DNA of 56,109 nucleotides from an uncultured bacterium (GCA_902788575.1 CADAKY010000014.1:1-56109), one strand, 5' to 3'; counted from the first letter of the stretch, positions 43,906 to 52,226 are shown. Numbers and translations: made by a program. Notes: generated by a model not told the origin, from the sequence alone.

Positions 43906-43928
43906 TCTTACATATATATAAAGTATTT
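43906..43928 (-). promoter_or_regulatory. AAATACTTTATATATAT promoter-like element
   Basis: Minus-strand copy of the core with GTAAGA, 22 bases upstream of the start codon, and TGTTACAAAACTTAACA 32 bases further upstream (43961-43977). The best-preserved long match of the upstream box among the six copies. Confidence 0.6.
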
Positions 43929-44036
43929 AAATTTTATTCAATTTCAAAGCTTAAAAAAAATGTTACAAAACTTAACATATTTTGTAAAGATTAAATTATA
44001 ATATGCTATTCAGCCGTTTTATAGTATAATAAGCTT

Positions 44037-44819
44037 ATGAAATATCCTGAATTAGAAAAACTGGTTGATATTATAGCTGTACTCAGGAGTGAGAATGGTT
44101 GTCCTTGGGATAGAGAGCAAACACATAAAACTCTTCGTCCTAATATGCTTGAAGAAGCGTATGAGGCGGTAGATGCTATTGATGACGGAGATATTTTGAA
44201 TCTTAGAGAAGAACTTGGAGATGTTCTATTGCAGGTTGTTTTGCATGCACAAATTGCAAAAGATAACGGAGAATTCGACATTGAGGATGTTGCAAAAGAA
44301 TTAAGTACAAAACTTATTCACAGGCATCCGCACGTCTTTGGCGCTGCGAAAGTGAATTCTGCAGACGATGTTGTAACAAATTGGGATAAATTAAAAAAGG
44401 AAGAAAAAATATACCGAAAATCAATATTAGACGGGATTTCAAAATCACAATCAGCTTTAATGTCAGCACAAAAAATAAGTAAAAAAGTTGTGAAAGTTGG
44501 GTTTGAATGGGACTCTGTTGAAAGTTTGAAAAATTGTATAAAATCAGAGTATAATGAGTTTGAAGAAGCTGTGGCAATAAATGACAGAGAGCAAATGGAA
44601 GACGAAATGGGTGATATATTTTTTGCTACGGTTAATCTTGCCCGATGGTATAAAATTGACGCAGAACAGGCTCTTTTAAGGGCGAATAAAAAGTTTACAA
44701 AAAGATTTCGAAAAATGGAAGAAATTAAAACAAAACCATTTGAAGACTACTCGTATGAGGAATTTAACGATTTATGGAAAAAGGCTAAAATCGAAATATT
44801 AAAAGAGGAACAAAAATGA
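44037..44819 (+). CDS. mazG: Nucleoside triphosphate pyrophosphohydrolase MazG
   Basis: Hydrolyses NTPs and dNTPs to monophosphates and PPi, removing aberrant nucleotides. Two all-helical MazG domains are present in 260 residues: the first with CPWDREQTHKTLRPNMLEEAYE and EELGDVLLQVVLHAQIA, the second with EYNEFEEA and DEMGDIFFATVNLARW. The ExxE/ExxD metal-binding residues are visible in both. Its stop overlaps the parvulin gene by four bases. Confidence 0.92.
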   Translation: MKYPELEKLVDIIAVLRSENGCPWDREQTHKTLRPNMLEEAYEAVDAIDDGDILNLREELGDVLLQVVLHAQIAKDNGEFDIEDVAKELSTKLIHRHPHVFGAAKVNSADDVVTNWDKLKKEEKIYRKSILDGISKSQSALMSAQKISKKVVKVGFEWDSVESLKNCIKSEYNEFEEAVAINDREQMEDEMGDIFFATVNLARWYKIDAEQALLRANKKFTKRFRKMEEIKTKPFEDYSYEEFNDLWKKAKIEILKEEQK

Positions 44820-45175
44820 AAAAAAGCATATTAATAATTTTATTTTTAATTGTTGTTATACCGGTGTATGCATTTAACGGCAGTAGTTTTGACAAACCCG
44901 TACAGGCTTGTGTAAATCATATATTAGTACCTACTGAAGAACAGGCATTAAAATTGAAATCGGAAATTAAAACATTTGATGATTTTGAACAATTGGCAAC
45001 AATATATTCTGAATGTCCGTCATCAAGAAACGGCGGAAGACTTGGTTGTTTCGGACATGGTCAAATGGTTAAACCGTTTGAAAAAGCTGCTTTTACAGGA
45101 AATATTGGTGAAGTAACCGGACCTGTAAAAACACAATTCGGATATCATTTATTATGGATAACAAGAAGATATTAG
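44816..45175 (+). CDS. Secreted parvulin-type peptidyl-prolyl isomerase
   Basis: Folds exported proteins by proline isomerisation. A signal peptide (about 1-19, ending VYAF) leads to a single rotamase domain with VNHILVPTEEQA, ATIYSECPSSRNGGRLGCFG, and the C-terminal QFGYHLLWI. At 119 residues it is a minimal, PpiC-like protein. The ATG overlaps mazG by four bases. Likely periplasmic. Confidence 0.9.
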   Translation: MKKSILIILFLIVVIPVYAFNGSSFDKPVQACVNHILVPTEEQALKLKSEIKTFDDFEQLATIYSECPSSRNGGRLGCFGHGQMVKPFEKAAFTGNIGEVTGPVKTQFGYHLLWITRRY

Positions 45176-45183
45176 GTTAAATT

Positions 45184-45603
45184 ATGCAAAAAACCGAAAA
45201 CGAAATAACAAATTTGGAATATCTGGAAAAATATAATTTTTCTAAAAGATTGGCAAAATTGCAAAAAAAACTGCATGGTAAAAGAATAGTAGTGTACGGA
45301 GTCGGACAGTTTTTTAAGACAATATATGAAAACTATGATTTATCAGGATTAAATATAATTGGAGTTTCAGATAATCGTTTTGTAAACCATGAACCTGATG
45401 AAGAATTTCTCGGGTACAAAACTTACGCCTTGCATGAAATTACAGATTTAAATCCGGAATATATTATCATAGCTACAAAGTTTTATATGAACATTATAGA
45501 AGATTTTTATTATAAAACATTCAAAAATAAAAATATTAAAATAATCCCGTTTGTTAAAAAAGATTTTTTTACTCTTTTCAAAGAAGTTTTTATGTCTGAC
45601 TAA
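45184..45603 (+). CDS. Rossmann-like small protein, possibly nucleotide-sugar linked
   Basis: A 139-residue protein with a glycine motif VVYGVGQFFKTIYENYD, followed by LNIIGVSDNRF and PEYIIIATKFYMNII. This is the pattern of the NAD-like fold found in polysaccharide enzymes (the N-terminal part of PglD and similar proteins). No catalytic residues are recognisable. AGGTTAAATT precedes the ATG. It follows the parvulin gene by eight bases and probably belongs to the mazG unit. Function is not assigned. Confidence 0.6.
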   Translation: MQKTENEITNLEYLEKYNFSKRLAKLQKKLHGKRIVVYGVGQFFKTIYENYDLSGLNIIGVSDNRFVNHEPDEEFLGYKTYALHEITDLNPEYIIIATKFYMNIIEDFYYKTFKNKNIKIIPFVKKDFFTLFKEVFMSD

Positions 45604-45606
45604 GCA

Positions 45607-46215
45607 TTATCTGACTTTATTTTCATTACCTGCAATAAGTCTTTTTATATTTTCTCTGTGCAAATAAACAATATAAATTGCACCGAGAATACAATAGCAA
45701 ATGTAAGCAAACGGAGCGTTATAGTAATGCATTATAAATGGTGATGCTGCAAGTGCAATTATAGAGCCTACAGATACATATTTTGTAGAATATGTGATAA
45801 GTGCCCATACAAGAGCTATTGTTAGTCCGGCAGCCCAATTTAAAGCAATTATTGTGCCGACACCTGAGGCTACAGACTTTCCGCCTTTAAATTGCAGAAA
45901 TACAGATTTGCTGTGTCCCAGAATAACTGCAATTGAAGCAAGTACAGGTGCTAATCCGACAGAGGCACCGGCAGATACAAAAAATTTGGCAAGTAATACC
46001 GGCAGTGCACCTTTAAAGGCATCCAGCAAAAGAACTATAAAAAACCAATTTTTACCGAGCACTCTTTTTACATTTGTAGCACCGGTAGAACCGGAACCTA
46101 TTGTTCTTATGTCTTCACCAGTTTTTTGTTTGACAACTATATATCCTGTCGGAATCGATCCGATTATGTATGCAATGATTACTGTTATTAACAATTCGAA
46201 TATTTTAATTAACAT
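45607..46215 (-). CDS. plsY: Acyl-phosphate glycerol-3-phosphate acyltransferase
   Basis: Makes lysophosphatidic acid from acyl-phosphate, the first step of phospholipid synthesis. Five to six membrane helices in 202 residues. The three family motifs are present: GSIPTGY, RTIGSGSTGATNVKRVLG, and LGHSKSVFLQFKGGKSVAS. A GGGGAGGAT site precedes the ATG. Single gene, divergent from the STAND-like NTPase. Pairs functionally with the acyl ligase only in the broad sense of lipid supply. Confidence 0.95.
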   Translation of the reverse strand: MLIKIFELLITVIIAYIIGSIPTGYIVVKQKTGEDIRTIGSGSTGATNVKRVLGKNWFFIVLLLDAFKGALPVLLAKFFVSAGASVGLAPVLASIAVILGHSKSVFLQFKGGKSVASGVGTIIALNWAAGLTIALVWALITYSTKYVSVGSIIALAASPFIMHYYNAPFAYICYCILGAIYIVYLHRENIKRLIAGNENKVR

Positions 46216-46249
46216 ATTTTATCCTCCCCTTTTCAGTATATCAAAATAT

Positions 46250-46278
46250 TTGCAAAATGTCTTCATATCATTTAAAAT
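46250..46278 (+). promoter_or_regulatory. Promoter for the TPR NTPase
   Basis: TTGCAA (46250-46255) and TAAAAT (46273-46278), 17 bases apart. Transcription would begin close to the ATG at 46286, giving a leaderless or near-leaderless message, which agrees with the missing ribosome-binding site. Confidence 0.45.
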
Positions 46279-46285
46279 CGTATGT

Positions 46286-48523
46286 ATGGAATACAAGTTT
46301 TTGGGTAATTCGACAGATAAAGATATAGAAATTTTGCCGGAATCTGACAAAATTCATCCGTTGATAATTAAAAACAATTCTTCTGATATTAAGAAAGGAC
46401 TGGATTTTTTAGACTCGGATGAAAAATTTTTGTATGTTCATGGATTTTTGGGAACCGGTAAAAGACAGGTTTTGAATTATATTTCTCAGTTCGCCGGCAG
46501 TAATGTTATAAAACTTGAATACTATTGCAAGCAATCGACAGTTTGTGATGATATACTGCTTTCTTTTATTGATATTATAGAAAAAAACAACTTATCAAAG
46601 GCTGTTAATACAAATGTTAAAATATTGACACTTGCCGTTAAATTCCAGCAGTATATTTCATCCATAAAAAAACCTTTTTTAATAATTTTACATTCTTTTG
46701 ATGATATTTTGGAAGAAAACCAAAAGCTTGTGAAAGAGATTTTTTCTAACAGTCTTAGTAATGAGAATGTCAAAATAATAATTTCAACTAAAGCAATGAC
46801 TCAGGATATATTAGGTGAGAATATCAAATATGACAGAAAACTTTTTATAAAGGCTTTTAGCAAAGATATTTTTAAAGAATTTTTAAACCTAAATAATATT
46901 GAAATTAATGATAAATTTTTGGATGAATTTTATAAATTTACACGCGGATACTATTATTATACAGCCCTTTCCTTAAAAATAATGACAGCAATGGAGCTAA
47001 GTGTCAGTGAATTTATTGAAAAAATTAAGTTGTCAGGAATGAATTTTGATACTTATTTAGGGGCAACATACATAAATCTGATACCTCAATCTATTCGGAA
47101 TTTTTTCTGGTTTTTACGTTCGGTCAGACACGGACTTACACTTAATGCACTTGCTGTTTGGGACTTGTATGACGAGTTTTCGGTTTCTTATCTTAAAACA
47201 AATCTAATGGTTTTTGAATCAAATGAAACTTTATATGTACAGGATTATTTCTTACAGAATATAGATATTTCTATTCCGGAAAAGGTTGATATTAAACTTC
47301 ACAAATATATTATAAGTATTTATGAAAAAGAATTAAAAGAACAACTGCAAAATCGTTCTATTTTGATATCACGGCAGGCTATGAGAGCTGAAATTAAGTA
47401 TCATAATGATTATATTGAAAATATTACGAACAACAAACCTGATAAAATTGAAGAGCCTAAAATTCAAAAACAAACAGAATATCAACCTGTTGATGAGAGC
47501 TTGGAGAGCAAAATTAAAGAAGCTGAGAATCTTGCAGAAAAAGATAAATATACTGATTCAATTGAAAAATATCTGCAAATTATTGAAAATGAAACTCTTT
47601 CTTCAAGAATGTTAAATGAAATAAGGCACAGAGTAGCGTCTTTGTATGAAAAAATCGGTGAGTACTCAAAATCACAGCACTATTATGAATTAGTAGAAAA
47701 ATATTTTACATGTAATAATGAATTAATTAATTTAAACTACCTGTATTATGAATTAACAGGACTGTATTATGCAATGTATAAGCACGAGCGTGCTATTGAG
47801 ACAATTAAAAAAGTTATTTATTCTGTTGATACACCGCAGTCATTAATGGTTGATTCTTGCACTCTTTTAGGCAACATTTATTCTGATTTAAATAATTCGG
47901 AAGAAGCATATTCATATTATCAGAAAGCGCTTGAATCTTTGGATGAGAATACTGATCAAAAAACTTTAGCAGAATTATATTTTAAATATGCACTAGCAAA
48001 TGATGAAAAAGGTGATTTGAACAAAGCTTTTGAATATTATAACAAATGTATCTCTTTAGGCGGAGAAAATCTTTATGCAGCATCTGCATATTCAAATTTA
48101 GGTTCTTGTTATTTTGAGAATAATAATTTATCTGATGCAGAATATTGCTTTAAAAAGGCTTATGATATTGAAAAATCTCAAAATAATTTTGACGGAATAT
48201 ACTATAACTCAATGAAGCTCGCTAAAATTTATAATACAGAAAGAAGCTTGGAAGCATTAAATTATTTAAAAGAGGCTCAGCAAAGTGCTGAATTTATCAA
48301 TGAAAATAGCTATATTCTTGAGTCTACTATAGCTCTGGGAGATTATTATTATAACATTCCGTCCTGTGAAAAAGATGCTTTACGTGAATATTTTAAAGCC
48401 AAAAATCTTGCTGAAACGATGCAAAATATTGAGATTTCAAAAATAGAAAAGCGAATTACAGATATGAAATTAAGAATGAATGAATTTGATTATACGGAGA
48501 TTGAAAATAAGTATGCAAAATAG
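46286..48523 (+). CDS. STAND-like P-loop NTPase with C-terminal TPRs
   Basis: A 745-residue protein. The N-terminal half is a P-loop ATPase with Walker A VHGFLGTGKRQ (Lys59, then Arg instead of Ser/Thr) and Walker B-like PFLIILHSFDDIL, followed by a winged-helix-type linker. From about residue 400 to the end it is TPR-like, for example NSEEAYSYYQKALESLDENT and GDLNKAFEYYNKCI. This architecture is that of signal-transduction STAND proteins. I start it at 46286; a longer frame to 45794 only runs antisense through plsY. There is no SD. Its end overlaps rsmG by 11 bases. Confidence 0.75.
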   Translation: MEYKFLGNSTDKDIEILPESDKIHPLIIKNNSSDIKKGLDFLDSDEKFLYVHGFLGTGKRQVLNYISQFAGSNVIKLEYYCKQSTVCDDILLSFIDIIEKNNLSKAVNTNVKILTLAVKFQQYISSIKKPFLIILHSFDDILEENQKLVKEIFSNSLSNENVKIIISTKAMTQDILGENIKYDRKLFIKAFSKDIFKEFLNLNNIEINDKFLDEFYKFTRGYYYYTALSLKIMTAMELSVSEFIEKIKLSGMNFDTYLGATYINLIPQSIRNFFWFLRSVRHGLTLNALAVWDLYDEFSVSYLKTNLMVFESNETLYVQDYFLQNIDISIPEKVDIKLHKYIISIYEKELKEQLQNRSILISRQAMRAEIKYHNDYIENITNNKPDKIEEPKIQKQTEYQPVDESLESKIKEAENLAEKDKYTDSIEKYLQIIENETLSSRMLNEIRHRVASLYEKIGEYSKSQHYYELVEKYFTCNNELINLNYLYYELTGLYYAMYKHERAIETIKKVIYSVDTPQSLMVDSCTLLGNIYSDLNNSEEAYSYYQKALESLDENTDQKTLAELYFKYALANDEKGDLNKAFEYYNKCISLGGENLYAASAYSNLGSCYFENNNLSDAEYCFKKAYDIEKSQNNFDGIYYNSMKLAKIYNTERSLEALNYLKEAQQSAEFINENSYILESTIALGDYYYNIPSCEKDALREYFKAKNLAETMQNIEISKIEKRITDMKLRMNEFDYTEIENKYAK

Positions 48524-49118
48524 TTTTGAAATAACCTCAGATTTCTCCGCGTATAAGGACATTTTTTTAGAAGAAAATTCAAAGCATAATCTTATTTCAA
48601 AAAATGATGAAAAATTTTTATACGAAAAACACATTTATGATTCTTTAGCGCTAAAACTTTTTCTGAACAAATACAACATTAATGGGGGTACAATTCTGGA
48701 TATAGGATGCGGAGGCGGATTCCCTTCTGTCCCGTTGGCGGTGGAATTAAAAAGCTTCAAAATTACAGGAATAGATAGTATAAATAAAAAAATCAATTCA
48801 GTAAACTGTATAAAAGAAAAACTTGGGCTCAAAAATCTTGAATTAATTTGTGACAGAGCGGAAAATTTAAACAAAAAATATGACATAGTGGTGAGCCGTG
48901 CGGTTGCTAATCTTGAAAAGCTTTCTAAAATAGCGCTCCCGCTTTTAAATAAAAACGGATATTTTATTGCATACAAATCTAAAAAAGCTTTATTAGAAAT
49001 TGATTCTGCAAAAAATGTTCTTAAAAATTGTGACGTAATTGATATCATAGAATATCAGCTTCCTCTGGAGGAAATTTATGAAAGGAATTTGGTAGTTATA
49101 AAATGCAGACAGAAATAA
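48513..49118 (+). CDS. rsmG: 16S rRNA m7G527 methyltransferase
   Basis: Methylates G527 of 16S rRNA with SAM; loss gives low-level streptomycin resistance in other bacteria. The 201-residue sequence has the HNLISKN start, the SAM motif LDIGCGGGFPSVPLA, and the VSRAVANLEKL block. I use the ATG at 48513; a longer frame to 48480 is unlikely as it overlaps the NTPase further. It overlaps the upstream gene by 11 bases and queE by 16, so the three are linked. Confidence 0.93.
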   Translation: MQNSFEITSDFSAYKDIFLEENSKHNLISKNDEKFLYEKHIYDSLALKLFLNKYNINGGTILDIGCGGGFPSVPLAVELKSFKITGIDSINKKINSVNCIKEKLGLKNLELICDRAENLNKKYDIVVSRAVANLEKLSKIALPLLNKNGYFIAYKSKKALLEIDSAKNVLKNCDVIDIIEYQLPLEEIYERNLVVIKCRQK

Positions 49119-49759
49119 AAGAGATTTTTACATCTGTACAGGGAGAAGGTCCTTATGTAGGATATAAGCAGTTATTTGTAAGATTCTGCACATGTAATTT
49201 GCAATGTGCATATTGTGACACAAATTTTGAAAACGGAAAAAAATATTCAGCAGAGGAACTGGAGGATATATGCAGACAAAATTCTGATTGTCATTCTGTT
49301 GCGCTTACAGGCGGAGAACCTCTTTTGAATATTGATTTTCTTAAAGAATTTCTGCCAATATGCCCGCTGCCGGTTTATCTGGAAACAAATGCGACAAACA
49401 TTCCTGAATTAGAAAGTATTATTGACTATGTTGATTTTATTTCTGCCGATATAAAATTACCGAGCTGTGCTGCTGTTGAACCTATGTGGGAAGTTCATGA
49501 CAAGTTTTTTAATACTGGCAAAAATAAAATTCTTTTTGCAAAAGTTGTATTCGACTCTAATATTACTGAATACGAAATAATTAAAACAGCAAAATTAGTT
49601 AAAAAATATAACATTGAATTAATATTACAGCCCAGAATGAACGGGAATGAATTTTGTTGTACATCAGAGTTTATGATGAATATTCTGGATAAGTTTTTGA
49701 AACTTTATTCAAATGTTCGTTTAATTCCGCAAATGCATAAATTTTTAAATATTAATTGA
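49103..49759 (+). CDS. queE: 7-carboxy-7-deazaguanine synthase
   Basis: Radical SAM enzyme that closes the ring of the queuosine precursor CDG from carboxy-tetrahydropterin. The cluster motif is CNLQCAYC, preceded by VRFCT, and the SAM-binding GGEP is in ALTGGEPLLN. Length is 218 residues, matching QueE. It overlaps rsmG by 16 bases. FolE2, the GTP cyclohydrolase that can start the same pathway, is convergent just downstream, separated by a small gene. Confidence 0.9.
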   Translation: MQTEIKEIFTSVQGEGPYVGYKQLFVRFCTCNLQCAYCDTNFENGKKYSAEELEDICRQNSDCHSVALTGGEPLLNIDFLKEFLPICPLPVYLETNATNIPELESIIDYVDFISADIKLPSCAAVEPMWEVHDKFFNTGKNKILFAKVVFDSNITEYEIIKTAKLVKKYNIELILQPRMNGNEFCCTSEFMMNILDKFLKLYSNVRLIPQMHKFLNIN

Positions 49760-49774
49760 TTTCTTTTCTAATGA

Positions 49775-49825
49775 GGACGCGGAAAAATCCAAAATTTGAC
49801 AGAATTTTGAGATTTTCCCGCGTCC
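49775..49825. other. Large hairpin with a 14-15 bp outer stem
   Basis: GGACGCGGAAAAATC pairs with GATTTTCCCGCGTCC with one mismatch, and inside it CAAAATT pairs with AATTTTG around a short loop. It lies between queE and the beta-rich protein gene. No T-run follows on the plus strand, so it is not a simple terminator. Confidence 0.6.
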
Positions 49826-49846
49826 GACTTTGGTGTGTGAGAGTCA

Positions 49847-49872
49847 ATCCCTATGCGGGATAGCATAGGGAT
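49847..49872. promoter_or_regulatory. Perfect palindrome at the promoter-like element
   Basis: ATCCCTATGC and GCATAGGGAT form a 10-bp perfect inverted repeat with a GGGATA spacer. Its right arm touches the ATAATACTTTATATAAAT element at 49871-49891, so it is a candidate operator. Confidence 0.45.
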
Positions 49873-49891
49873 AATACTTTATATAAATAAG
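49871..49891 (+). promoter_or_regulatory. AATACTTTATATAAAT promoter-like element
   Basis: A variant of the shared core (AATACTTTATATAAATAAGGA) immediately before the AGGAGG site of the 49910 gene. No upstream TTGTTACA box is visible here. Confidence 0.5.
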
Positions 49892-49909
49892 GAACAGGAG
49901 GAAGATATT

Positions 49910-50374
49910 ATGCCGGGAACGGAATTTAATCCATTTGCTAAATTGTATAGTTATAATTCAATAAATTCATCAGATAATTTGTTGCTGTTAGGTGCAAATG
50001 CAAAATTTCCAACAGGAACATCTGCTTCTTTCGGTGTAGGTAGTTATATTAAAGAGAACGAAAAACCTTTATTCGAAATAAAACTGGGACAAGATATCGG
50101 AAAAATAGGAATTGCCAATTTTAATGCTGGATTCCGCGGCAGATTTAAAACAGACGGCTATAGACAATACAGAGGGAATATTGAAGCCAGCTATCCTATG
50201 AAAAACAATGTGAAACCTTATGTATCAGCTTCATACTCAAACACTAACGGAAAAGATGCTGTTGGTGGATTTGCAGGTATTTCATATAATAAAATAAGTG
50301 CGGAAATTGAATACAAACATAATATTCCGGACAACAAAAACAATTACTATTTAAACCTTATATTCGGATTTTAA
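49910..50374 (+). CDS. Beta-rich protein resembling an outer-membrane barrel
   Basis: A 154-residue protein. Alternating polar/hydrophobic strands (SASFGVGSYIK, IANFNAGFRGRFKTDG, VKPYVSASYSNT, KISAEIEYKHNI) and a terminal Phe (LNLIFGF) are like a small outer-membrane beta-barrel, but there is no signal peptide. I start at 49910 because CAGGAGGAAG precedes it; an upstream in-frame ATG at 49853 has no SD. The gene has the shared promoter-like element and a palindrome upstream. Export route is unclear. Confidence 0.65.
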   Translation: MPGTEFNPFAKLYSYNSINSSDNLLLLGANAKFPTGTSASFGVGSYIKENEKPLFEIKLGQDIGKIGIANFNAGFRGRFKTDGYRQYRGNIEASYPMKNNVKPYVSASYSNTNGKDAVGGFAGISYNKISAEIEYKHNIPDNKNNYYLNLIFGF

Positions 50375-50385
50375 ATTAAAGTTAA

Positions 50386-51174
50386 TCATTCAGACTGATA
50401 AGCCCAAGCTGAATGATTATGGATACTTTCCATAGATTCACATTCTACCTCAAAGGAATCAATAATATCATTCTTTCTGAGCATTAAAACTACATCTCTC
50501 AGAACATCTTCAACAAATTTTGGATTATTATAAGCGTGTTCTGTTACATACTTTTCATCTTCACGCTTTAAGAGCGGGTAAAGTTGAGATGAAGCACAAG
50601 TTTCAATATCGTGTATCAAATCTTCAAGCCATATATGCTCGTCTTCGGGGTATGTAATCTTAACATTAACTATAGCTCTCTGGTTATGCGCGCCGCATTC
50701 TGAAATTGCTTTTGAACACGGACAAAGAGTTGTCACAGGAACCTTTGCCCCAAGACAAAATTTGTATTCTTCGTCTTCTTCTCCAAAATTATCCAAAACA
50801 GCTTCAAATGAACAGTCATAGCACATAGGCGCAGTAATTCCGGTTACAGGAGATGCCTTATCAATAAAGAATTTAAAATCAAATTTTAAATATCCGCTTT
50901 TTGCTTGTAATCGCTTGACAATTGTAACCAGGCATCTTTTTATATCGTTGCTTAAAGCTTTCTTTTTCCGCCAGGCATTTAATACTTCAACAAATCGTGA
51001 CATGTGAGTGCCTTTGTAATGCGCAGGCAAAGATACTCCAACTGTTGCAGTGGAATAAATTACAATATCATTGGCATTTTTTCGCTGAATTGTTAAAGGA
51101 AATTCAAATCCCTTTATGCCAACTTTCTGTATATCAATACCTCTGGAATCAGTTTGGCTTTGGACGTCCTTCAC
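50386..51174 (-). CDS. folE2: GTP cyclohydrolase FolE2
   Basis: Zinc-independent type IB enzyme that converts GTP to dihydroneopterin triphosphate for folate and queuosine. The 262-residue sequence has the characteristic VGVSLPAHYKGTHMSRFVE, then CPCSKAISECGAHNQRA, and a C-terminal EVECESMESIHNHSAWAY. The start is GTG, one base overlapping the RWYD gene's stop (TAGTG). The two convergent genes queE and folE2 are both for 7-deazaguanine synthesis. Confidence 0.92.
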   Translation of the reverse strand: MKDVQSQTDSRGIDIQKVGIKGFEFPLTIQRKNANDIVIYSTATVGVSLPAHYKGTHMSRFVEVLNAWRKKKALSNDIKRCLVTIVKRLQAKSGYLKFDFKFFIDKASPVTGITAPMCYDCSFEAVLDNFGEEDEEYKFCLGAKVPVTTLCPCSKAISECGAHNQRAIVNVKITYPEDEHIWLEDLIHDIETCASSQLYPLLKREDEKYVTEHAYNNPKFVEDVLRDVVLMLRKNDIIDSFEVECESMESIHNHSAWAYQSE

Positions 51175-51497
51175 TAAATTTCTACTCCTTCAAAACTTTT
51201 TTGTTCCAGAGCAAGAAGGAGCTTCAATGCAGCTACTCTTTGCACTTTAGGCGGAGCGTTTCTCAATAATTCAACAGCTTTAAGCATCATAGGATCGTTA
51301 TCATACCAGCGGTTTCCTTTACCTTGATATGTATTAATAATGTCATAAACGTGTTCTATTACTTCACCTGCAACCTGCTCCTGCAGATTTAACATAAATC
51401 CTGCAGCTTCATTTTTTGTTTCATCAGGTGAAAGTCTTAATAATTCAAGTGCTTCTTTTAAAATCGGGTCTGAATCATACCAGCGTTTGTTAATCAT
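51174..51497 (-). CDS. Two-repeat RWYD protein (paralogue)
   Basis: A 107-residue helical protein with two units beginning KRWYDSDPILKEALELLR and NRWYDNDPMMLKAVELLR, 58 residues apart. It is related to the 41727-42029 protein. GAGAGG precedes the ATG. It is coupled to folE2 by a one-base overlap. Function unknown. Confidence 0.75.
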   Translation of the reverse strand: MINKRWYDSDPILKEALELLRLSPDETKNEAAGFMLNLQEQVAGEVIEHVYDIINTYQGKGNRWYDNDPMMLKAVELLRNAPPKVQRVAALKLLLALEQKSFEGVEI

Positions 51498-51585
51498 AAT
51501 ATTCCTCTCATTCTTATTTTATTGTATAATAAAGGCGGGGGTAAATACAAGAGATTTTGTCTTTTTGATTTAAATAGGGGGTAAT

Positions 51586-52020
51586 ATGAAAATTTTATTA
51601 ATAAATGGGGCTAATTTAAATATGCTTGGAACTCGGGAACCTGAAAAATACGGAACTACAACTCTTCAAGATATTGAATCCTCTGTAATTGAATTAGGTA
51701 AAAAACTTAATGTTGAAGTTGATGTTTGGCAAAGCAATCATGAAGGTGAAATTGTTGAAAAAATTCAGTCTTTAAAAGGCAAATATGACGGACTTATGAT
51801 AAATGCCGGCGGTTATACGCATACCAGTGTAGTAATTCGTGATGCAATATCTTCTGTCGGGATTCCGACTGTAGAAATACATATGACAAATATTCATGCA
51901 CGTGAAGAATTTCGTCATACTTCATTAATATCCGGTGTTGCTATTGCTCAGGTTGTAGGTTTCAAGGAACGAAGTTATACGCTTGCGCTTGAAGGACTTG
52001 TTGATTATTTAACTAAATAA
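51586..52020 (+). CDS. aroQ: Type II 3-dehydroquinate dehydratase
   Basis: Third step of the shikimate pathway, removing water from 3-dehydroquinate. The 144-residue protein has the expected INGANLNMLGTREPEKYG (catalytic Arg and Tyr), the QSNHEGEIVEKI loop, INAGGYTHTSVVIRDA and VEIHMTNIHAREEFRHTS. A GGGGGT stretch precedes the ATG. A bidirectional terminator follows. Confidence 0.96.
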   Translation: MKILLINGANLNMLGTREPEKYGTTTLQDIESSVIELGKKLNVEVDVWQSNHEGEIVEKIQSLKGKYDGLMINAGGYTHTSVVIRDAISSVGIPTVEIHMTNIHAREEFRHTSLISGVAIAQVVGFKERSYTLALEGLVDYLTK

Positions 52021-52024
52021 TCTT

Positions 52025-52100
52025 TGGCGAAAAATCCCTTCTTGGGGGAAGGGATTTTCAGTTCTCTTTCTCTCTCTTTTTTTCTAACTTTGTTAATGTC
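52025..52100 (-). ncRNA. Candidate small RNA with the shared promoter-like element
   Basis: The minus-strand element at 52124-52101 (AAAACTTTATATATATAAGA) points to a stretch of about 75 bases with no open frame, which ends in an 11-bp terminator hairpin (52031-52058) followed by TTTTT. An upstream TTGTAACAA box is at 52162-52154. Its 5' part shares ACAAAGTTA with the candidate at 17274. It lies between the terminator of ycf23 and aroQ. Confidence 0.5.
52031..52058. terminator. Bidirectional terminator of aroQ and candidate sRNA
   Basis: Stem AAAATCCCTTC / GAAGGGATTTT with a 6-base loop and T-rich flanks on both strands, ten bases after the aroQ stop. Confidence 0.82.
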
Positions 52101-52124
52101 TTCTTATATATATAAAGTTTTAAA
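52101..52124 (-). promoter_or_regulatory. AAAACTTTATATATAT promoter-like element
   Basis: Minus-strand copy with one change in the core (AAAACTTT for AAATACTTT). The TTGTAACA box is 28 bases further upstream. Confidence 0.5.
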
Positions 52125-52190
52125 TTTTTTTTGAATTTCATAAAGCGAGTTTTTTGTTACAATTCTTCATAAACATTTTAGTAAATACAA

Positions 52191-52226
52191 AAAAAATCCC
52201 GCCTTTATTAAGGCAGGATTTTTTTA
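52191..52226 (-). terminator. ycf23 terminator
   Basis: Stem AATCC-GCCTT / AAGGC-GGATT with one mismatch, loop TATT, and a T-run on the minus strand. Confidence 0.8.

Noticed and set aside
45794..46285. N-terminal extension of the STAND-like NTPase
   Set aside because: The extension lies antisense over plsY and encodes a Pro/Thr-rich sequence without start signals; the ATG at 46286 fits a promoter just upstream.
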